From Streptomyces apocyni (lineage in GTDB: Bacteria > Actinomycetota > Actinomycetes > Streptomycetales > Streptomycetaceae), in contig NZ_WHOM01000036.1 in assembly GCF_009739465.1 (NCBI RefSeq), forward strand, positions 124,001 through 188,000: a stretch of 64,000 nucleotides of DNA, in the 5' to 3' direction. A program made the position numbers and the translations under genes. The notes under the pieces were generated by a model. The model did not search any database. It was given only the letters and a program-made list of their open reading frames with translations, and had not been told where the DNA came from. The stretch's first letter is position 1; the number at the start of each line of letters is the position of its first letter. Of this stretch, positions 9,591 to 17,913 are shown in pieces.

Positions 9591-10259
9591 TCAGGACGAC
9601 GACAGGGCGCCCTTGCGGAGCGTGACCACCTGGGGTGCGTGCTTGGCCAGGTGGGAGTCGTGCGTGACCATGATGAAGGTGAGTCCGTCCTCCTTGCAGC
9701 GGGTCTGCAGGACGTCCATGATCTCGTCGCGGGTGGACTCGTCGAGGTTGCCCGTCGGCTCGTCCGCGAGCAGTACCTGCGGCTTCTTGACCAGTGCCCG
9801 GGCGATGGCCACCCGCTGCTGCTGGCCGCCGGACAGCTCGCCCGGCACGTGGCCCAGCCGCTCTCCCAGTCCCACCGAGGAGAGGGCCTCGGCGGCCAGT
9901 TCGCGCCGATCCTTCGACTTGACGCCCAGCGGCACGAGGGCCGTTTCGACGTTCTCCTGGGCGGTCAGGGTCGGGATGAGGTTGAAGCTCTGGAAGACGA
10001 AGCCGATCTTCTCGCTGCGCAGGCGGGTCAGACGGGCCTCGGGCAGCTTCGCCAGGTCGACACCGTCGAGCAGCACACTGCCGGAGGTCGGCCGGTCCAG
10101 GCCGCCCAGCATCTGCAGGAGGGTCGACTTGCCGCCGCCGGTGGGGCCCTTGATGACCAGGTAGTCGCCTGCGGTGATGGTGAGGTCCACTCCGGCGAGC
10201 GCGTCGACGACGCCCTTGCCGCGGGTGTAGCGCCGGGTGACGCCGGTGAGTTCGTACAT
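9591..10259 (-). CDS. MacB/LolD-type ABC transporter ATPase
   Basis: 222 residues from ATG 10259 with AGGAGC just upstream. Walker A is GPTGGGKST (the common form is GPSGSGKST), followed by Q-loop FVFQSFNLIPTLTAQENV, signature LSGGQQQR and Walker B VLLADEPTGNLD with H-loop VTHD. This is the short ATPase type paired with FtsX/MacB-like permeases that move substrates by mechanotransmission rather than through a channel. It lies 31 bp after the permease gene. Confidence 0.95.
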   Translation of the reverse strand: MYELTGVTRRYTRGKGVVDALAGVDLTITAGDYLVIKGPTGGGKSTLLQMLGGLDRPTSGSVLLDGVDLAKLPEARLTRLRSEKIGFVFQSFNLIPTLTAQENVETALVPLGVKSKDRRELAAEALSSVGLGERLGHVPGELSGGQQQRVAIARALVKKPQVLLADEPTGNLDESTRDEIMDVLQTRCKEDGLTFIMVTHDSHLAKHAPQVVTLRKGALSSS

Positions 10260-10290
10260 GGTTGCTCCTGCGAAGAGGGACGAGGGCCGG

Positions 10291-11760
10291 TCAGGCGACG
10301 CGGGAGAGGGCGTCGGCGGGGCGGAGCCGGGAGGCACGCCACCCGCCGAAGGCCCCGGCGACGAGGCCGCCCGCGACGGCTAGCCCGACGGCCAGGATGA
10401 TCACGGAGAGGCTGACCGGCGCGGAGAGGACCACATCCAGCGTCCGTGCGGCGGTTTCCCGTGCGCCGCCGGGGCCACCGCCCAGGCCGCCACCGGGACC
10501 GCCCATGCCGCCTCCCCCGCCGGGGCCGCGCATGCCGCCGCCGGAAGCGCCCAGCTCCGCGGAGAGCGAGGGCCCGAAGGCGGTGACCGCCCACGCGCCG
10601 ACCAGGCCCAGCCCGATGCCCATGGCGCCACCGACCAGGCCCGTCACGACGGCCTCGCCGACGACCTGCCCGGTGACCCGGCGCGAGCGCCAGCCCAGTG
10701 CCTTGAGGGTGCCGAACTCCCGGACGCGCCGGGCGACGGCGGACGAGGTGAGCAGGCCGGCGACCAGGAACGCCGCGGCCAGGACCACCACGGACAGCCA
10801 GCGGCCGACCGTCTCGGCGAGGCCGGACGCGGTGGACAGGGACCCGGAGACGGTGTCCGCCAGGTCCTCGGAGGTGGTCACGGTGGCGTCCGGAACGGCC
10901 TTGAGTACTGCGGATTCCACCGCACCGAGCTGCTGCGTGTCGTTGGCCTGCACGTAGACAGTGGTGATCTTGTCCTTGACGTCGGCCAGGGCCTGGGCCT
11001 GGGCGAGCGGCAGATAGACGTTGGCGGCGGAGTCCCCGCTGGTCGCGGTGGCCACGCCAATGATCTCGAACTTGGTGTCGCTCACCGTGACCGTGTCACC
11101 GGTGGTGAGCTTCTTCTCCTTGGCGTAGGCGTTGTCCACCACGGCAACCTTCGCCGATGCCTCGGACGTCTCGAAGCCGCGCCCGTCGGTGATCTCCGAG
11201 GAAGACATCGGTCCCATCCCCGGATGCGCGACGTCGGTGCCGTACACGGTGAAACTGTCGATGGAGAAGTCGGCGCCGCCGCCCGTCACCTCACCATCCG
11301 AGCCGCCGCCCCGCCCAGCGCCCGGCCGCTGCTGGAACTGGCCGCGACTGAACTCACCGTCGACCTTCACCACATTGAGGCTGAGCCCGCCCACGGCGTT
11401 CGCCACACCGTCCGCCTTCGCCACGGACGAGACCGCGGCGGCGTCCAGGGTCTGCAGGCCCTGCACCATGACCCGGTCACTGCTCTGCCGCTCACCATCC
11501 TCCCCGTCGCCACCGGCGTCGAAGCGGAACCGCGGCCGCCCGCTGCCGTCCTCCGAGGCTGGTTCCGGGGCCTTGGTGACGGTCATGTCGGTACCGAGCC
11601 CGTAGAGGGATTCCAGGACCTGGTCCTGGGCCTTCCCCATGCCGGTCGAGACAGCGTTGACCACGATGACAAGAGCGATACCGAGAGCCAGCCCGGAAGC
11701 GACGACCAGCGCCGACTTCCTCCGGCGGCGCAGTTCGCGACGCAGATAGGTGAAGAACAT
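10291..11760 (-). CDS. MacB/FtsX-like ABC transporter permease
   Basis: 489 residues from ATG 11760. It has one N-terminal TM (LVVASGLALGIALVIVVNAV), a large extracytoplasmic MacB-PCD-like domain (about residues 45-330) and three C-terminal TMs with the FtsX segment EFGTLKALGWRSRRV. The external domain has low-complexity Gly/Asp/Arg stretches, and the last extracytoplasmic loop is a long Gly-Met-Pro-rich tract (GGGMRGPGGGGGMGGPGGG), unlike typical FtsX loops. It is the first gene of a permease-ATPase-regulator-kinase set. No clear Shine-Dalgarno. Confidence 0.92.
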   Translation of the reverse strand: MFFTYLRRELRRRRKSALVVASGLALGIALVIVVNAVSTGMGKAQDQVLESLYGLGTDMTVTKAPEPASEDGSGRPRFRFDAGGDGEDGERQSSDRVMVQGLQTLDAAAVSSVAKADGVANAVGGLSLNVVKVDGEFSRGQFQQRPGAGRGGGSDGEVTGGGADFSIDSFTVYGTDVAHPGMGPMSSSEITDGRGFETSEASAKVAVVDNAYAKEKKLTTGDTVTVSDTKFEIIGVATATSGDSAANVYLPLAQAQALADVKDKITTVYVQANDTQQLGAVESAVLKAVPDATVTTSEDLADTVSGSLSTASGLAETVGRWLSVVVLAAAFLVAGLLTSSAVARRVREFGTLKALGWRSRRVTGQVVGEAVVTGLVGGAMGIGLGLVGAWAVTAFGPSLSAELGASGGGMRGPGGGGGMGGPGGGLGGGPGGARETAARTLDVVLSAPVSLSVIILAVGLAVAGGLVAGAFGGWRASRLRPADALSRVA

Positions 11761-11874
11761 GGGCCGCACGCTAGGCGGGCGGCCTGGCAGCACCGTGAGC
11801 GTTACGTGAGAGAACACCGAGAGTCTCACCGCAACGGACACCGCACCTGGCCCGCGATGACGTCCTTCGGGTCA

Positions 11875-12240
11875 TCAGGCGGACCAGAGAAAAAATGCCC
11901 GCGCTGTGGAGTCCGGCCAGGTAAATGGTCGCGGTCTTCTCGTAACGGGTGGCGATGCCACGCCACTGCCTGAGGCGGTTGATGCACCGTGCGACGGTGT
12001 TGCGCTGCTTGTACGCCTCCCGGTCGAAGGCAGGCGGTCTGCCACCGGCTTTTCCGCGCCGCACCCGGTTGGCCCGTTGGTCGGCCCGTTCCGGGATCAC
12101 CGCGCGGATAACCGCGTCAGCGCAGGTGGATGCGGATCTCGCGCGAGGAGTACGCCTTGTCGGCCAGGACCATGTCCGACCTGGTGCGGGGGCGTCCACG
12201 GCGGCGAGGCACGGCCTGGGCCTGGGCCTGGGCCTTGAGG
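11875..12240 (-). pseudogene. decayed IS5-family transposase C-terminal half, relic 2
   Basis: Read on the minus strand in two frames, this gives LADKAYSSREIR, then (after a frame change near 12117-12130) IRAVIPERADQRANR, GGRPPAFDREAYKQRNTVAR, INRLRQWRGIATRYEKTA and LAGLHSAGIF. A second frame change in the A6 run near 11890 puts the ending LWSA-stop in another frame. These are C-terminal motifs of IS5-family (DDE) transposases; DREAYKQRN..E/A-R-I-N-R carries the region of the last catalytic residue, here Ala-Arg where Glu-Arg is usual. The N-terminal half is absent. It is not functional. Confidence 0.85.
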
Positions 12241-12339
12241 TTCGTCATACGGGACAGCCAAGCAGCGCCGGAAGGCCAGGTCTGGCGAGAATCCAACACC
12301 TACGTCCGGCACGTCTGTACATCTGGCGAGAAAACCCGG

Positions 12340-12369
12340 TTGCCGTCGCTGGCGGCCTCCTCCTACAGT
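12340..12369 (+). promoter_or_regulatory. predicted vegetative promoter of the ABC-F gene
   Basis: TTGCCG (12340-12345) and TACAGT (12364-12369) are separated by 18 bases, a good fit to a housekeeping sigma promoter. Transcription would begin near 12376, leaving a leader of about 265 bases before the ABC-F start. Confidence 0.55.
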
Positions 12370-12405
12370 GCAGGGGTACCTGTTGCCGCCGATAGGAGTA
12401 GGACG

Positions 12406-12417
12406 TTGCTCGTCTGA
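12406..12417 (+). CDS. three-codon upstream ORF (Met-Leu-Val) in the ABC-F leader
   Basis: TTG CTC GTC TGA, preceded by AGGAG at 12394-12398 with 7-base spacing. A well-placed ribosome site in front of a three-codon ORF is what ribosome-mediated attenuators of antibiotic-resistance ABC-F genes use to sense a stalled ribosome. It is inferred from position and spacing; the ORF is too short for any homology test. Confidence 0.5.
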   Translation: MLV

Positions 12418-12491
12418 GGTCTTGAGACACCGCCGCATCGCAGTGAAGTGCTCCAAGTGACCCTGCGTTCTGTGTGCGTCGTGTGCGACCT

Positions 12492-12533
12492 CGGCTGTCG
12501 AGCCGTCCTGAAGCGGAACGGGTTTTCTCTTTT
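12492..12533 (+). terminator. attenuator: overlapping antiterminator and terminator hairpins
   Basis: Two mutually exclusive stems. The upstream one pairs CGGCT (12492-12496) with AGCCG (12501-12505) around a GTCG loop. The downstream one pairs CCGTCC (12503-12508) with GGAACGG (12515-12521, one bulged A) and is followed at once by a T-rich run (12523-12533, TTTTCTCTTTT). The downstream hairpin has the form of an intrinsic terminator, and the upstream stem uses bases 12503-12505 of its 5' arm. Confidence 0.55.
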
Positions 12534-12641
12534 GCCCCCTAGGAGGGCGTCTTCCCGATCCCGATCCGCTCGGCTGTCGCCACGCCTCGGTGTCTCGTCC
12601 CGCGTTGCCCCTGACCATTCCAGCGCGCGCCGGAGGCCCGT

Positions 12642-14282
12642 ATGTCTACCTTCCCCCCTTCTCTCACCTGCACCTCGCTCAGCTTCGCCTGGCCGGACGG
12701 CACCGAGGTCTTCGATGACCTCCAAGTGGCCTTCGGTCCGGGCAGAACCGGCCTGATCGGCGTCAACGGCTCGGGAAAGTCCACCCTGTTGAAGCTGATC
12801 GCGGGTGAACTCACGCCTGCCGACGGCGTGGTGCGCCTGGCGGGCGAGGTCGGATACCTGCCGCAGAACGTCACCCTGGACACGGAGCTACGGGTCGACG
12901 AGGCACTCGGTATCGCCGCGCGCCGCGCCGCGCTGCACGCCATCGAAGCGGGCGACGTCGGCGAGGAGCACTTCACCGCCGTCGGCGACGACTGGGACGT
13001 CGAGGAGCGCGCCGTGGCGACCCTGGACCAGCTCGGGCTCGGGCACATCGGGCTCGACCGCACCATCGGTGAGGTGTCCGGCGGCGAGTCGGTGCTGCTC
13101 AGGCTGGCCGCGCTGCTGCTGAGCCGCCCCGATGTCCTGCTGCTCGACGAGCCGACCAACAACCTGGATCTGTACGCCAGGCAGCGGCTCTACAGCGCTG
13201 TCGAGGCCTGGTCGGGCGTGCTGATCGTGATCAGTCACGACCGGGAACTCCTGGACCTGGTCGACCAGATCGCCGATCTGCGCGACGGCCGGATCACCTG
13301 GTACGGGGGCAACTTCAGCGCGTACGAGGAGGCCCTGGCTACCGAACAGGAGGCCGCGGAGCGCTTGGTGCGGGTCGCTGAGGCCGACCTCAAGCGGCAG
13401 AAGCGCGAACTGACCGACGCACATGTCAAGTTGGCCCGGCGGGTGCGGTACGGACAGAAGATGTACGACACGAAGCGCGAGCCCCGGGCGGTGATGAAGA
13501 TGCGCAAACGCACGGCCCAGGAGTCGGCGGGCAAGCACCGCATCCTGCACGAGGAGAAGCTCACCGAGGCGAAGGAGCGGCTCGACGAAGCGGTGGAAGC
13601 GGTCCGGGACGACGACGAGATCCGCGTCGACCTGCCGTACACCGCGGTGCCACCGGGCCGCTCAGTGCTGACCCTGCGTCAGTTGCGGCTTGCCTACGGG
13701 GCCCAGGTGCGGGGCGAGTTCGAGCTGCGCGGGCCCGAGCGCATCGCGCTGGTCGGGCGTAACGGCGCGGGCAAGACCACGCTGCTGCGCACGATCAGCG
13801 GCGAGCTCGCCCCGACGGAGGGCGAGGCGCTGGCCCACGTACCCCTGCGGTTCCTGCCGCAGCGGCTCGACGTACTGGACGGGGAGCGGACCGTCGCGGA
13901 GAACGTGGCCCGGTCCGCTCCCGACGCCAGCAACAACCGCGTCCGGGCGCGGCTGGCCCGCTTCCTGTTCAAAGGGGCGCGGGCCGACCAGCGGGCGGCG
14001 ACGCTGTCGGGCGGCGAGCGGTTCAGGGCGGCACTCGCGGCGCTACTGCTCGCGGAGCCCGCGCCGCAGCTGCTGATGCTGGACGAGCCGACGAACAACC
14101 TGGACATGGCCAGCGTCAAGCAGCTGACGTCGGCGCTGGAGTCGTACGAGGGGGCGCTGATCGTGGCCAGCCACGATCTGCCGTTCCTGGAGTCGATCGG
14201 CATCACGCGCTGGCTGCTGCTCGACGGTGAGCTCAGGGACACGACGGCGGAGGAGGTGCGTACGGCGATGGCGACGAGCTGA
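12642..14282 (+). CDS. ABC-F ATPase, probable antibiotic-resistance (ribosome protection) type
   Basis: 546 residues with two ABC cassettes and no membrane helices, the ABC-F pattern. Cassette 1 has GVNGSGKST, signature VSGGE and LLLDEPTNNLDLY. The linker (about residues 235-330) is long, charged and helical (LKRQKRELTDAHVKLARRVR and following), the part that reaches the ribosomal P/E site. Cassette 2 has GRNGAGKTT, LSGGERF and LMLDEPTNNLDM. GGAGG at 12630-12634 sets the start. These proteins bind the ribosome E-site and displace peptidyl-transferase-centre antibiotics. The leader with upstream ORF and terminator suggests drug-induced expression. Confidence 0.93.
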   Translation: MSTFPPSLTCTSLSFAWPDGTEVFDDLQVAFGPGRTGLIGVNGSGKSTLLKLIAGELTPADGVVRLAGEVGYLPQNVTLDTELRVDEALGIAARRAALHAIEAGDVGEEHFTAVGDDWDVEERAVATLDQLGLGHIGLDRTIGEVSGGESVLLRLAALLLSRPDVLLLDEPTNNLDLYARQRLYSAVEAWSGVLIVISHDRELLDLVDQIADLRDGRITWYGGNFSAYEEALATEQEAAERLVRVAEADLKRQKRELTDAHVKLARRVRYGQKMYDTKREPRAVMKMRKRTAQESAGKHRILHEEKLTEAKERLDEAVEAVRDDDEIRVDLPYTAVPPGRSVLTLRQLRLAYGAQVRGEFELRGPERIALVGRNGAGKTTLLRTISGELAPTEGEALAHVPLRFLPQRLDVLDGERTVAENVARSAPDASNNRVRARLARFLFKGARADQRAATLSGGERFRAALAALLLAEPAPQLLMLDEPTNNLDMASVKQLTSALESYEGALIVASHDLPFLESIGITRWLLLDGELRDTTAEEVRTAMATS

Positions 14283-14292
14283 GGCTACAGAG

Positions 14293-14321
14293 CGGCGCGC
14301 CGCGCCGGGCCGGGCGCGCCG
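14293..14321 (+). terminator. GC-rich hairpin after the ABC-F gene
   Basis: Perfect 9-base inverted repeat CGGCGCGCC / GGCGCGCCG with an 11-base loop, 11 bases past the stop. No T-run follows, as is common for actinomycete terminators. Confidence 0.55.
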
Positions 14322-14522
14322 GACGAGTGGCCCGAGCGAGTGGCCCGAGCGAGTGGGCCGGGCGAGCCGGGCGCGCCCCTGAGCTGAGCGGATGCTCGAC
14401 TCAGGGGCACACCCCGGTCGGGCGACGCGGGGTTTCCCCGACCTGGGCACGCCCTGCATGATGTCCGCCACCACCGCCGCCACCACGTCGCCACACTGCC
14501 GCCGATACGGAGTCATCACACT

Positions 14523-15305
14523 GTGTCCAGCAAGAAGGCCCTGATCCGCCGCCCGAGCCCGCGCCTCGCCGAAGGCCTGGTCACGCACATCGAGCGCGCC
14601 GTCGTCGACCCCGCCCGCGCGCTGGAGCAGTGGCACGCCTATGCCACGACGCTGCGCGCGCACGGCTGGGAGACGGTCGAGGTAGACCCGGCCGACGACT
14701 GTCCGGACGGCGTCTTCGTCGAGGACGCGGTCGTGATGTTCCGCAATGTCGCCCTGATCGCCCGGCCCGGCGCGGAGTCCCGCCGCCCGGAGACCATCGC
14801 GGTGGAACACACCGTGGCCGAGCTCGGGGCCTCGGTGAACTGGGTCTGGACCCCCGGAACGCTGGACGGCGGCGATGTCCTCAAGATCGGCGACTCGGTG
14901 TACGTGGGGCGCGGCGGGCGGACCAACGCGGACGGCGTGCGGCAGCTGCGGGCGGCCTTCGAGCCGCTGGGGGCGCGGGTCATCGCCGTACCGGTGTCGA
15001 AGGTGCTGCATCTGAAGTCGGCGGTGACCGCGCTGCCGGACGGCACGGTCATCGGGTACGAACCGCTGCTGAACCCGGAGCTGACCACGCTGTTCCCGCG
15101 CCTGCTCGCCGTACCCGAGGAGTCGGGGGCGCATGTGGTGCTGCTGGGCGGCGCGAAACTGCTGATCGCCGCGAGTGCGCCACGGTCCGCGGAGCTGCTG
15201 GCGGATCTGGGCTATGAGCCGGTGCCAGTGGACATCAGCGAGTACGAGAAGCTGGAGGGGTGTGTGACGTGCCTCTCGGTGCGGCTGCGGGATCTGTACA
15301 CATAA
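14523..15305 (+). CDS. dimethylarginine dimethylaminohydrolase-like amidinohydrolase
   Basis: 260 residues from GTG 14523. Guanidino-group-modifying fold with the DDAH catalytic set visible: Asp/Glu of FVEDAV, DGGDVLKIG, active His in KVLHLKSAVT, and nucleophilic Cys near the C-terminus in LEGCVTCLSVR. It hydrolyses methylated arginine to citrulline and methylamine; close relatives act on other guanidines. It is monocistronic between the ABC-F terminator hairpin and the desaturase. Confidence 0.92.
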   Translation: MSSKKALIRRPSPRLAEGLVTHIERAVVDPARALEQWHAYATTLRAHGWETVEVDPADDCPDGVFVEDAVVMFRNVALIARPGAESRRPETIAVEHTVAELGASVNWVWTPGTLDGGDVLKIGDSVYVGRGGRTNADGVRQLRAAFEPLGARVIAVPVSKVLHLKSAVTALPDGTVIGYEPLLNPELTTLFPRLLAVPEESGAHVVLLGGAKLLIAASAPRSAELLADLGYEPVPVDISEYEKLEGCVTCLSVRLRDLYT

Positions 15306-15374
15306 AACACCCACAGACCGGCATGAAACGGGCAGGGATTACCCCTGGCGGGGCTTCCCTTTTACGGGGCACTT

Positions 15375-15408
15375 AACCTACGGTCTCGTAACCTACGAAT
15401 CCGTAGGT
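15375..15408. promoter_or_regulatory. operator-like palindrome upstream of the desaturase
   Basis: ACCTACG (15391-15397), AATC, CGTAGGT (15402-15408) is a perfect 7-4-7 inverted repeat, 30 bases before the desaturase start. A second copy of the half site, AACCTACGG (15375-15383), lies one helical turn and a half upstream in direct orientation. Such a site fits a TetR-family repressor like those controlling fatty acid desaturation. Confidence 0.6.
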
Positions 15409-15437
15409 AGCACTCTCCCGTCCCCGCAGGAGCCCCC

Positions 15438-16415
15438 GTGACAGTCACCTCCCCCCACCTCGGCAGTTCGGACAGCTGGACCGACGCCCGGCTCCTGTAC
15501 GCGCTGGAGGAAGTGGTGGAGAAGGAGCTCAACCGCCACCTGAAGGTCGCCAAGGACTGGATGCCGCACGAGTACGTGCCGTGGTCGGACGGGCGGAACT
15601 TCCCCGGTTTCTTCGAGGACGGCGAGGCGTGGGACCCGCAGCAGTCCAAGGTCACGGACATCGGCAAGACCGCCCTGGTGGTCAACCTGCTGACCGAGGA
15701 CAACCTCCCCAGCTACCACCACGAGATCGCCTCGCTCTTCGGCCGGGACGGCGCGTGGGGCACCTGGGTGCACCGCTGGACCGCCGAGGAGGGCCGGCAC
15801 GGCATCGTGATGCGCGACTACCTGCTCGCCTCGCGGGCGGTCGACCCGGACAAGCTCGAGCAGTTCCGGATGGCGCACATGGCGGAGGGCTTCGAGTCGG
15901 ACAACCGGCACTCGATGCTGCACTCGGTGGCGTACGTCGCCTTCCAGGAGCTGGCGACGCGGATCTCGCACCGGAACACCGGCCATCAGTCGGGTGACCC
16001 GGTCTGTGACCGGATGCTGGCGCGCATCGCCACCGACGAGAACCTGCACATGGTCTTCTACCGCAACCTGCTCGGTGCGGCCTTCGAGATCGCCCCCGAC
16101 CTGACCATGCGGTCGGTACGGGATGTCGTCGTCAACTTCCGGATGCCCGGACACGGGATGCCCGGCTTCGAGCGGGCCGCCGCGCAGATGGCGATCGGCG
16201 AGATCTACAACATGCGCATCCACCACGACGACGTGCTCCAGCCGGTGCTGCGCTTCCTGAAGGTCCTGGAGATCACCGGGCTCGGCCCCGAGGGTCTCAA
16301 GGCGCAGGAGGAGCTGGGCCTGTACATGGGCGGGCTCGACGCGGAAGCCACGAAGTTCGACGTGAAGCTGGAAGCCCGCAAGGCCCGCATCGCGGCCCGC
16401 GCCGCCGCGGGCTGA
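15438..16415 (+). CDS. acyl-ACP desaturase (diiron, stearoyl-ACP type)
   Basis: 325 residues from GTG 15438, preceded by CAGGAG. The ferritin-like diiron ligand motifs are present: LTEDNLPSYHHE, EEGRHG (E-x-x-H) and DENLH (second E-x-x-H). The family introduces a cis double bond into acyl chains bound to ACP or CoA using O2 and ferredoxin, adjusting membrane fluidity. It is a single-gene unit with a palindromic operator candidate just upstream. Confidence 0.95.
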   Translation: MTVTSPHLGSSDSWTDARLLYALEEVVEKELNRHLKVAKDWMPHEYVPWSDGRNFPGFFEDGEAWDPQQSKVTDIGKTALVVNLLTEDNLPSYHHEIASLFGRDGAWGTWVHRWTAEEGRHGIVMRDYLLASRAVDPDKLEQFRMAHMAEGFESDNRHSMLHSVAYVAFQELATRISHRNTGHQSGDPVCDRMLARIATDENLHMVFYRNLLGAAFEIAPDLTMRSVRDVVVNFRMPGHGMPGFERAAAQMAIGEIYNMRIHHDDVLQPVLRFLKVLEITGLGPEGLKAQEELGLYMGGLDAEATKFDVKLEARKARIAARAAAG

Positions 16416-16426
16416 GCGCCCCCGTC

Positions 16427-16675
16427 CTAGCTTCGCCCCGTGCGCCGTAGCTGCTGGCGCTCCTTCTCTGAGAGGCCGCCCCAGACGCCGAAGCGCTCGT
16501 CGTGCGTCAGGGCGTACTCCAGGCAGGCGGGGCGCCCTTCGCACGCCATACAGAGGCGCTTGGCCTCACTCACGGAGCCACCGGGCTCCGGGAAGAAGAA
16601 TTCGGGCCCGGTCTGGGCGCAGAGCGCCTCCGTCCGCCAGGCCGGGACATCTGCGGCTGTGGTGTCGCTGAGCAT
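16427..16675 (-). CDS. WhiB-like iron-sulfur transcription factor
   Basis: 82 residues from ATG 16675 (AGGA 8 bases upstream); ATG 16684 is possible. Four cluster-binding cysteines are in the WhiB order: ALCAQ, then RLCMACEGRPACLEYAL (C-x2-C-x5-C), followed by the G[V/I]WGG turn in DERFGVWGGLSEKER and a basic tail QQLRRTGR. Wbl proteins bind a 4Fe-4S cluster and pair with the principal sigma factor, controlling development or redox and antibiotic responses. The exact paralogue (whiB itself or another wbl gene) cannot be assigned. It lies tail-to-tail with the desaturase, 11 bp apart. Confidence 0.92.
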   Translation of the reverse strand: MLSDTTAADVPAWRTEALCAQTGPEFFFPEPGGSVSEAKRLCMACEGRPACLEYALTHDERFGVWGGLSEKERQQLRRTGRS

Positions 16676-16772
16676 GGCCGTCATCCTGCCGAGCCGCGCG
16701 AAACGATCGATCAACAAACGCTGAACGCCCACCTCATCCCCGGTGCGCCGCGGACCTCCCCGTGGGCGGAGA

Positions 16773-17813
16773 CTAAGACCCGGGATCGGGCTCGGGCTCG
16801 GGCTCGTGTTTGGCGCGGCTCGGTTGTACGCGCTTGGGCTCGCCCGGCATCTTCGGGTACTCGGGCGGGTACGGCAGGTCGCCGAGTCCGCGGTCCCGCT
16901 CGTCCCGGTCGGCCAGTTCGAGCAGCTCCTCAAGGCCGTACACGTGCTCCTCCATGTCCGCGTGTACGTCACCGAGTTCGGCGTAGCGGGTCGGCATGGT
17001 GCCGAGGTCGAAGTCCTGGGGCTCGACCTGGTCGACCTCGTCCCAGCTCAGCGGGGCGGAGACCGGGGCGCGGGGGTGGGCGCGTACGGAGTAGGCGGAG
17101 GCCATGGTGCGGTCACGGGCGGCCTGGTTGTAGTCGACCAGGATGCGCGTGCCGCGCTCCTCCTTCCACCAGGACGTGGTGACCTCGTCCGGCATCCGGC
17201 GCTCCAGCTCACGGCCGCAGGCGATCAGGGCCCGGCGCACCTCGACGAACGTCCAGCGCGGCTCGATCGGTACGAACACATGCAGGCCGCGGCCGCCGGA
17301 GGTCTTGGGCCAGCCGCGCAGGCCGCCGAACTCGTCCAGCACCGCGCGAAGTTCGTGGGCGGCGCGGACGACGTCGGGGAACGCGGTGCCGGGCTGCGGG
17401 TCCAGGTCGATCCGGAGTTCGTCCGGGTGGTCGGGGGCCCCGCTCCGTACCGGCCAGGGGTGGAAGGTCAGGGTGCCGAACTGCGCGGCCCAGATGACGG
17501 CGGCGACCTCGGTGGGACAGATCTCGTCGGCGGTGCGGCCGCTGGGGAAGGAGATCGTGCCGGTGGGAATCCAGTCGGGGAGGTGCTTGGGGGCACGCTT
17601 CTGGTAGAAGGACTCCCCCTCCACCCCGTCCGGGTAGCGCTCCAGGGTGGTGGGCCGGTCGCGCAGGGCGCGCAGGATGCCGTCGCCGACGGACAGGAAG
17701 TACCGCGCCAGGTCCAGCTTGGTGAACCCGCGCTCCGGGAAGAAAACCTTGTCCGGGCTGGACAGCCGGACCGTGCGGCCTCCCGCTTCGAGTTCCACCG
17801 CTTTGCCCGCCAT
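16773..17813 (-). CDS. LigD-type polymerase domain protein (non-homologous end joining)
   Basis: 346 residues from ATG 17813. Stand-alone archaeo-eukaryotic primase-like polymerase (PolDom) of LigD: ELRIDLDPQPG holds the metal-binding Asp pair, KTSGGRGLHVFVPI the His-containing nucleotide site, and ERGTRILVDYNQAARDRT the third acidic site. In mycobacteria this domain is fused to ligase and nuclease domains; here it is separate, with the ATP-dependent ligase gene divergent 100 bp away. The Glu/Pro repeat tail (HEPEPEPDPGS) is low complexity. No ku gene is in the window. Confidence 0.92.
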   Translation of the reverse strand: MAGKAVELEAGGRTVRLSSPDKVFFPERGFTKLDLARYFLSVGDGILRALRDRPTTLERYPDGVEGESFYQKRAPKHLPDWIPTGTISFPSGRTADEICPTEVAAVIWAAQFGTLTFHPWPVRSGAPDHPDELRIDLDPQPGTAFPDVVRAAHELRAVLDEFGGLRGWPKTSGGRGLHVFVPIEPRWTFVEVRRALIACGRELERRMPDEVTTSWWKEERGTRILVDYNQAARDRTMASAYSVRAHPRAPVSAPLSWDEVDQVEPQDFDLGTMPTRYAELGDVHADMEEHVYGLEELLELADRDERDRGLGDLPYPPEYPKMPGEPKRVQPSRAKHEPEPEPDPGS

Positions 17814-17913
17814 GCGAGCCACGGTAGGCGGGACACCACGCTGCCGCATATCGGGTGCGTGTATCGGGTGCGCATATCGGGCGCGTGGTGGCGTGACGCC
17901 CCAGAATCGATCC

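Noticed and set aside
11771..12199. Intact IS transposase
   Set aside because: At least two frame changes and loss of the N-terminal half; it is a relic.
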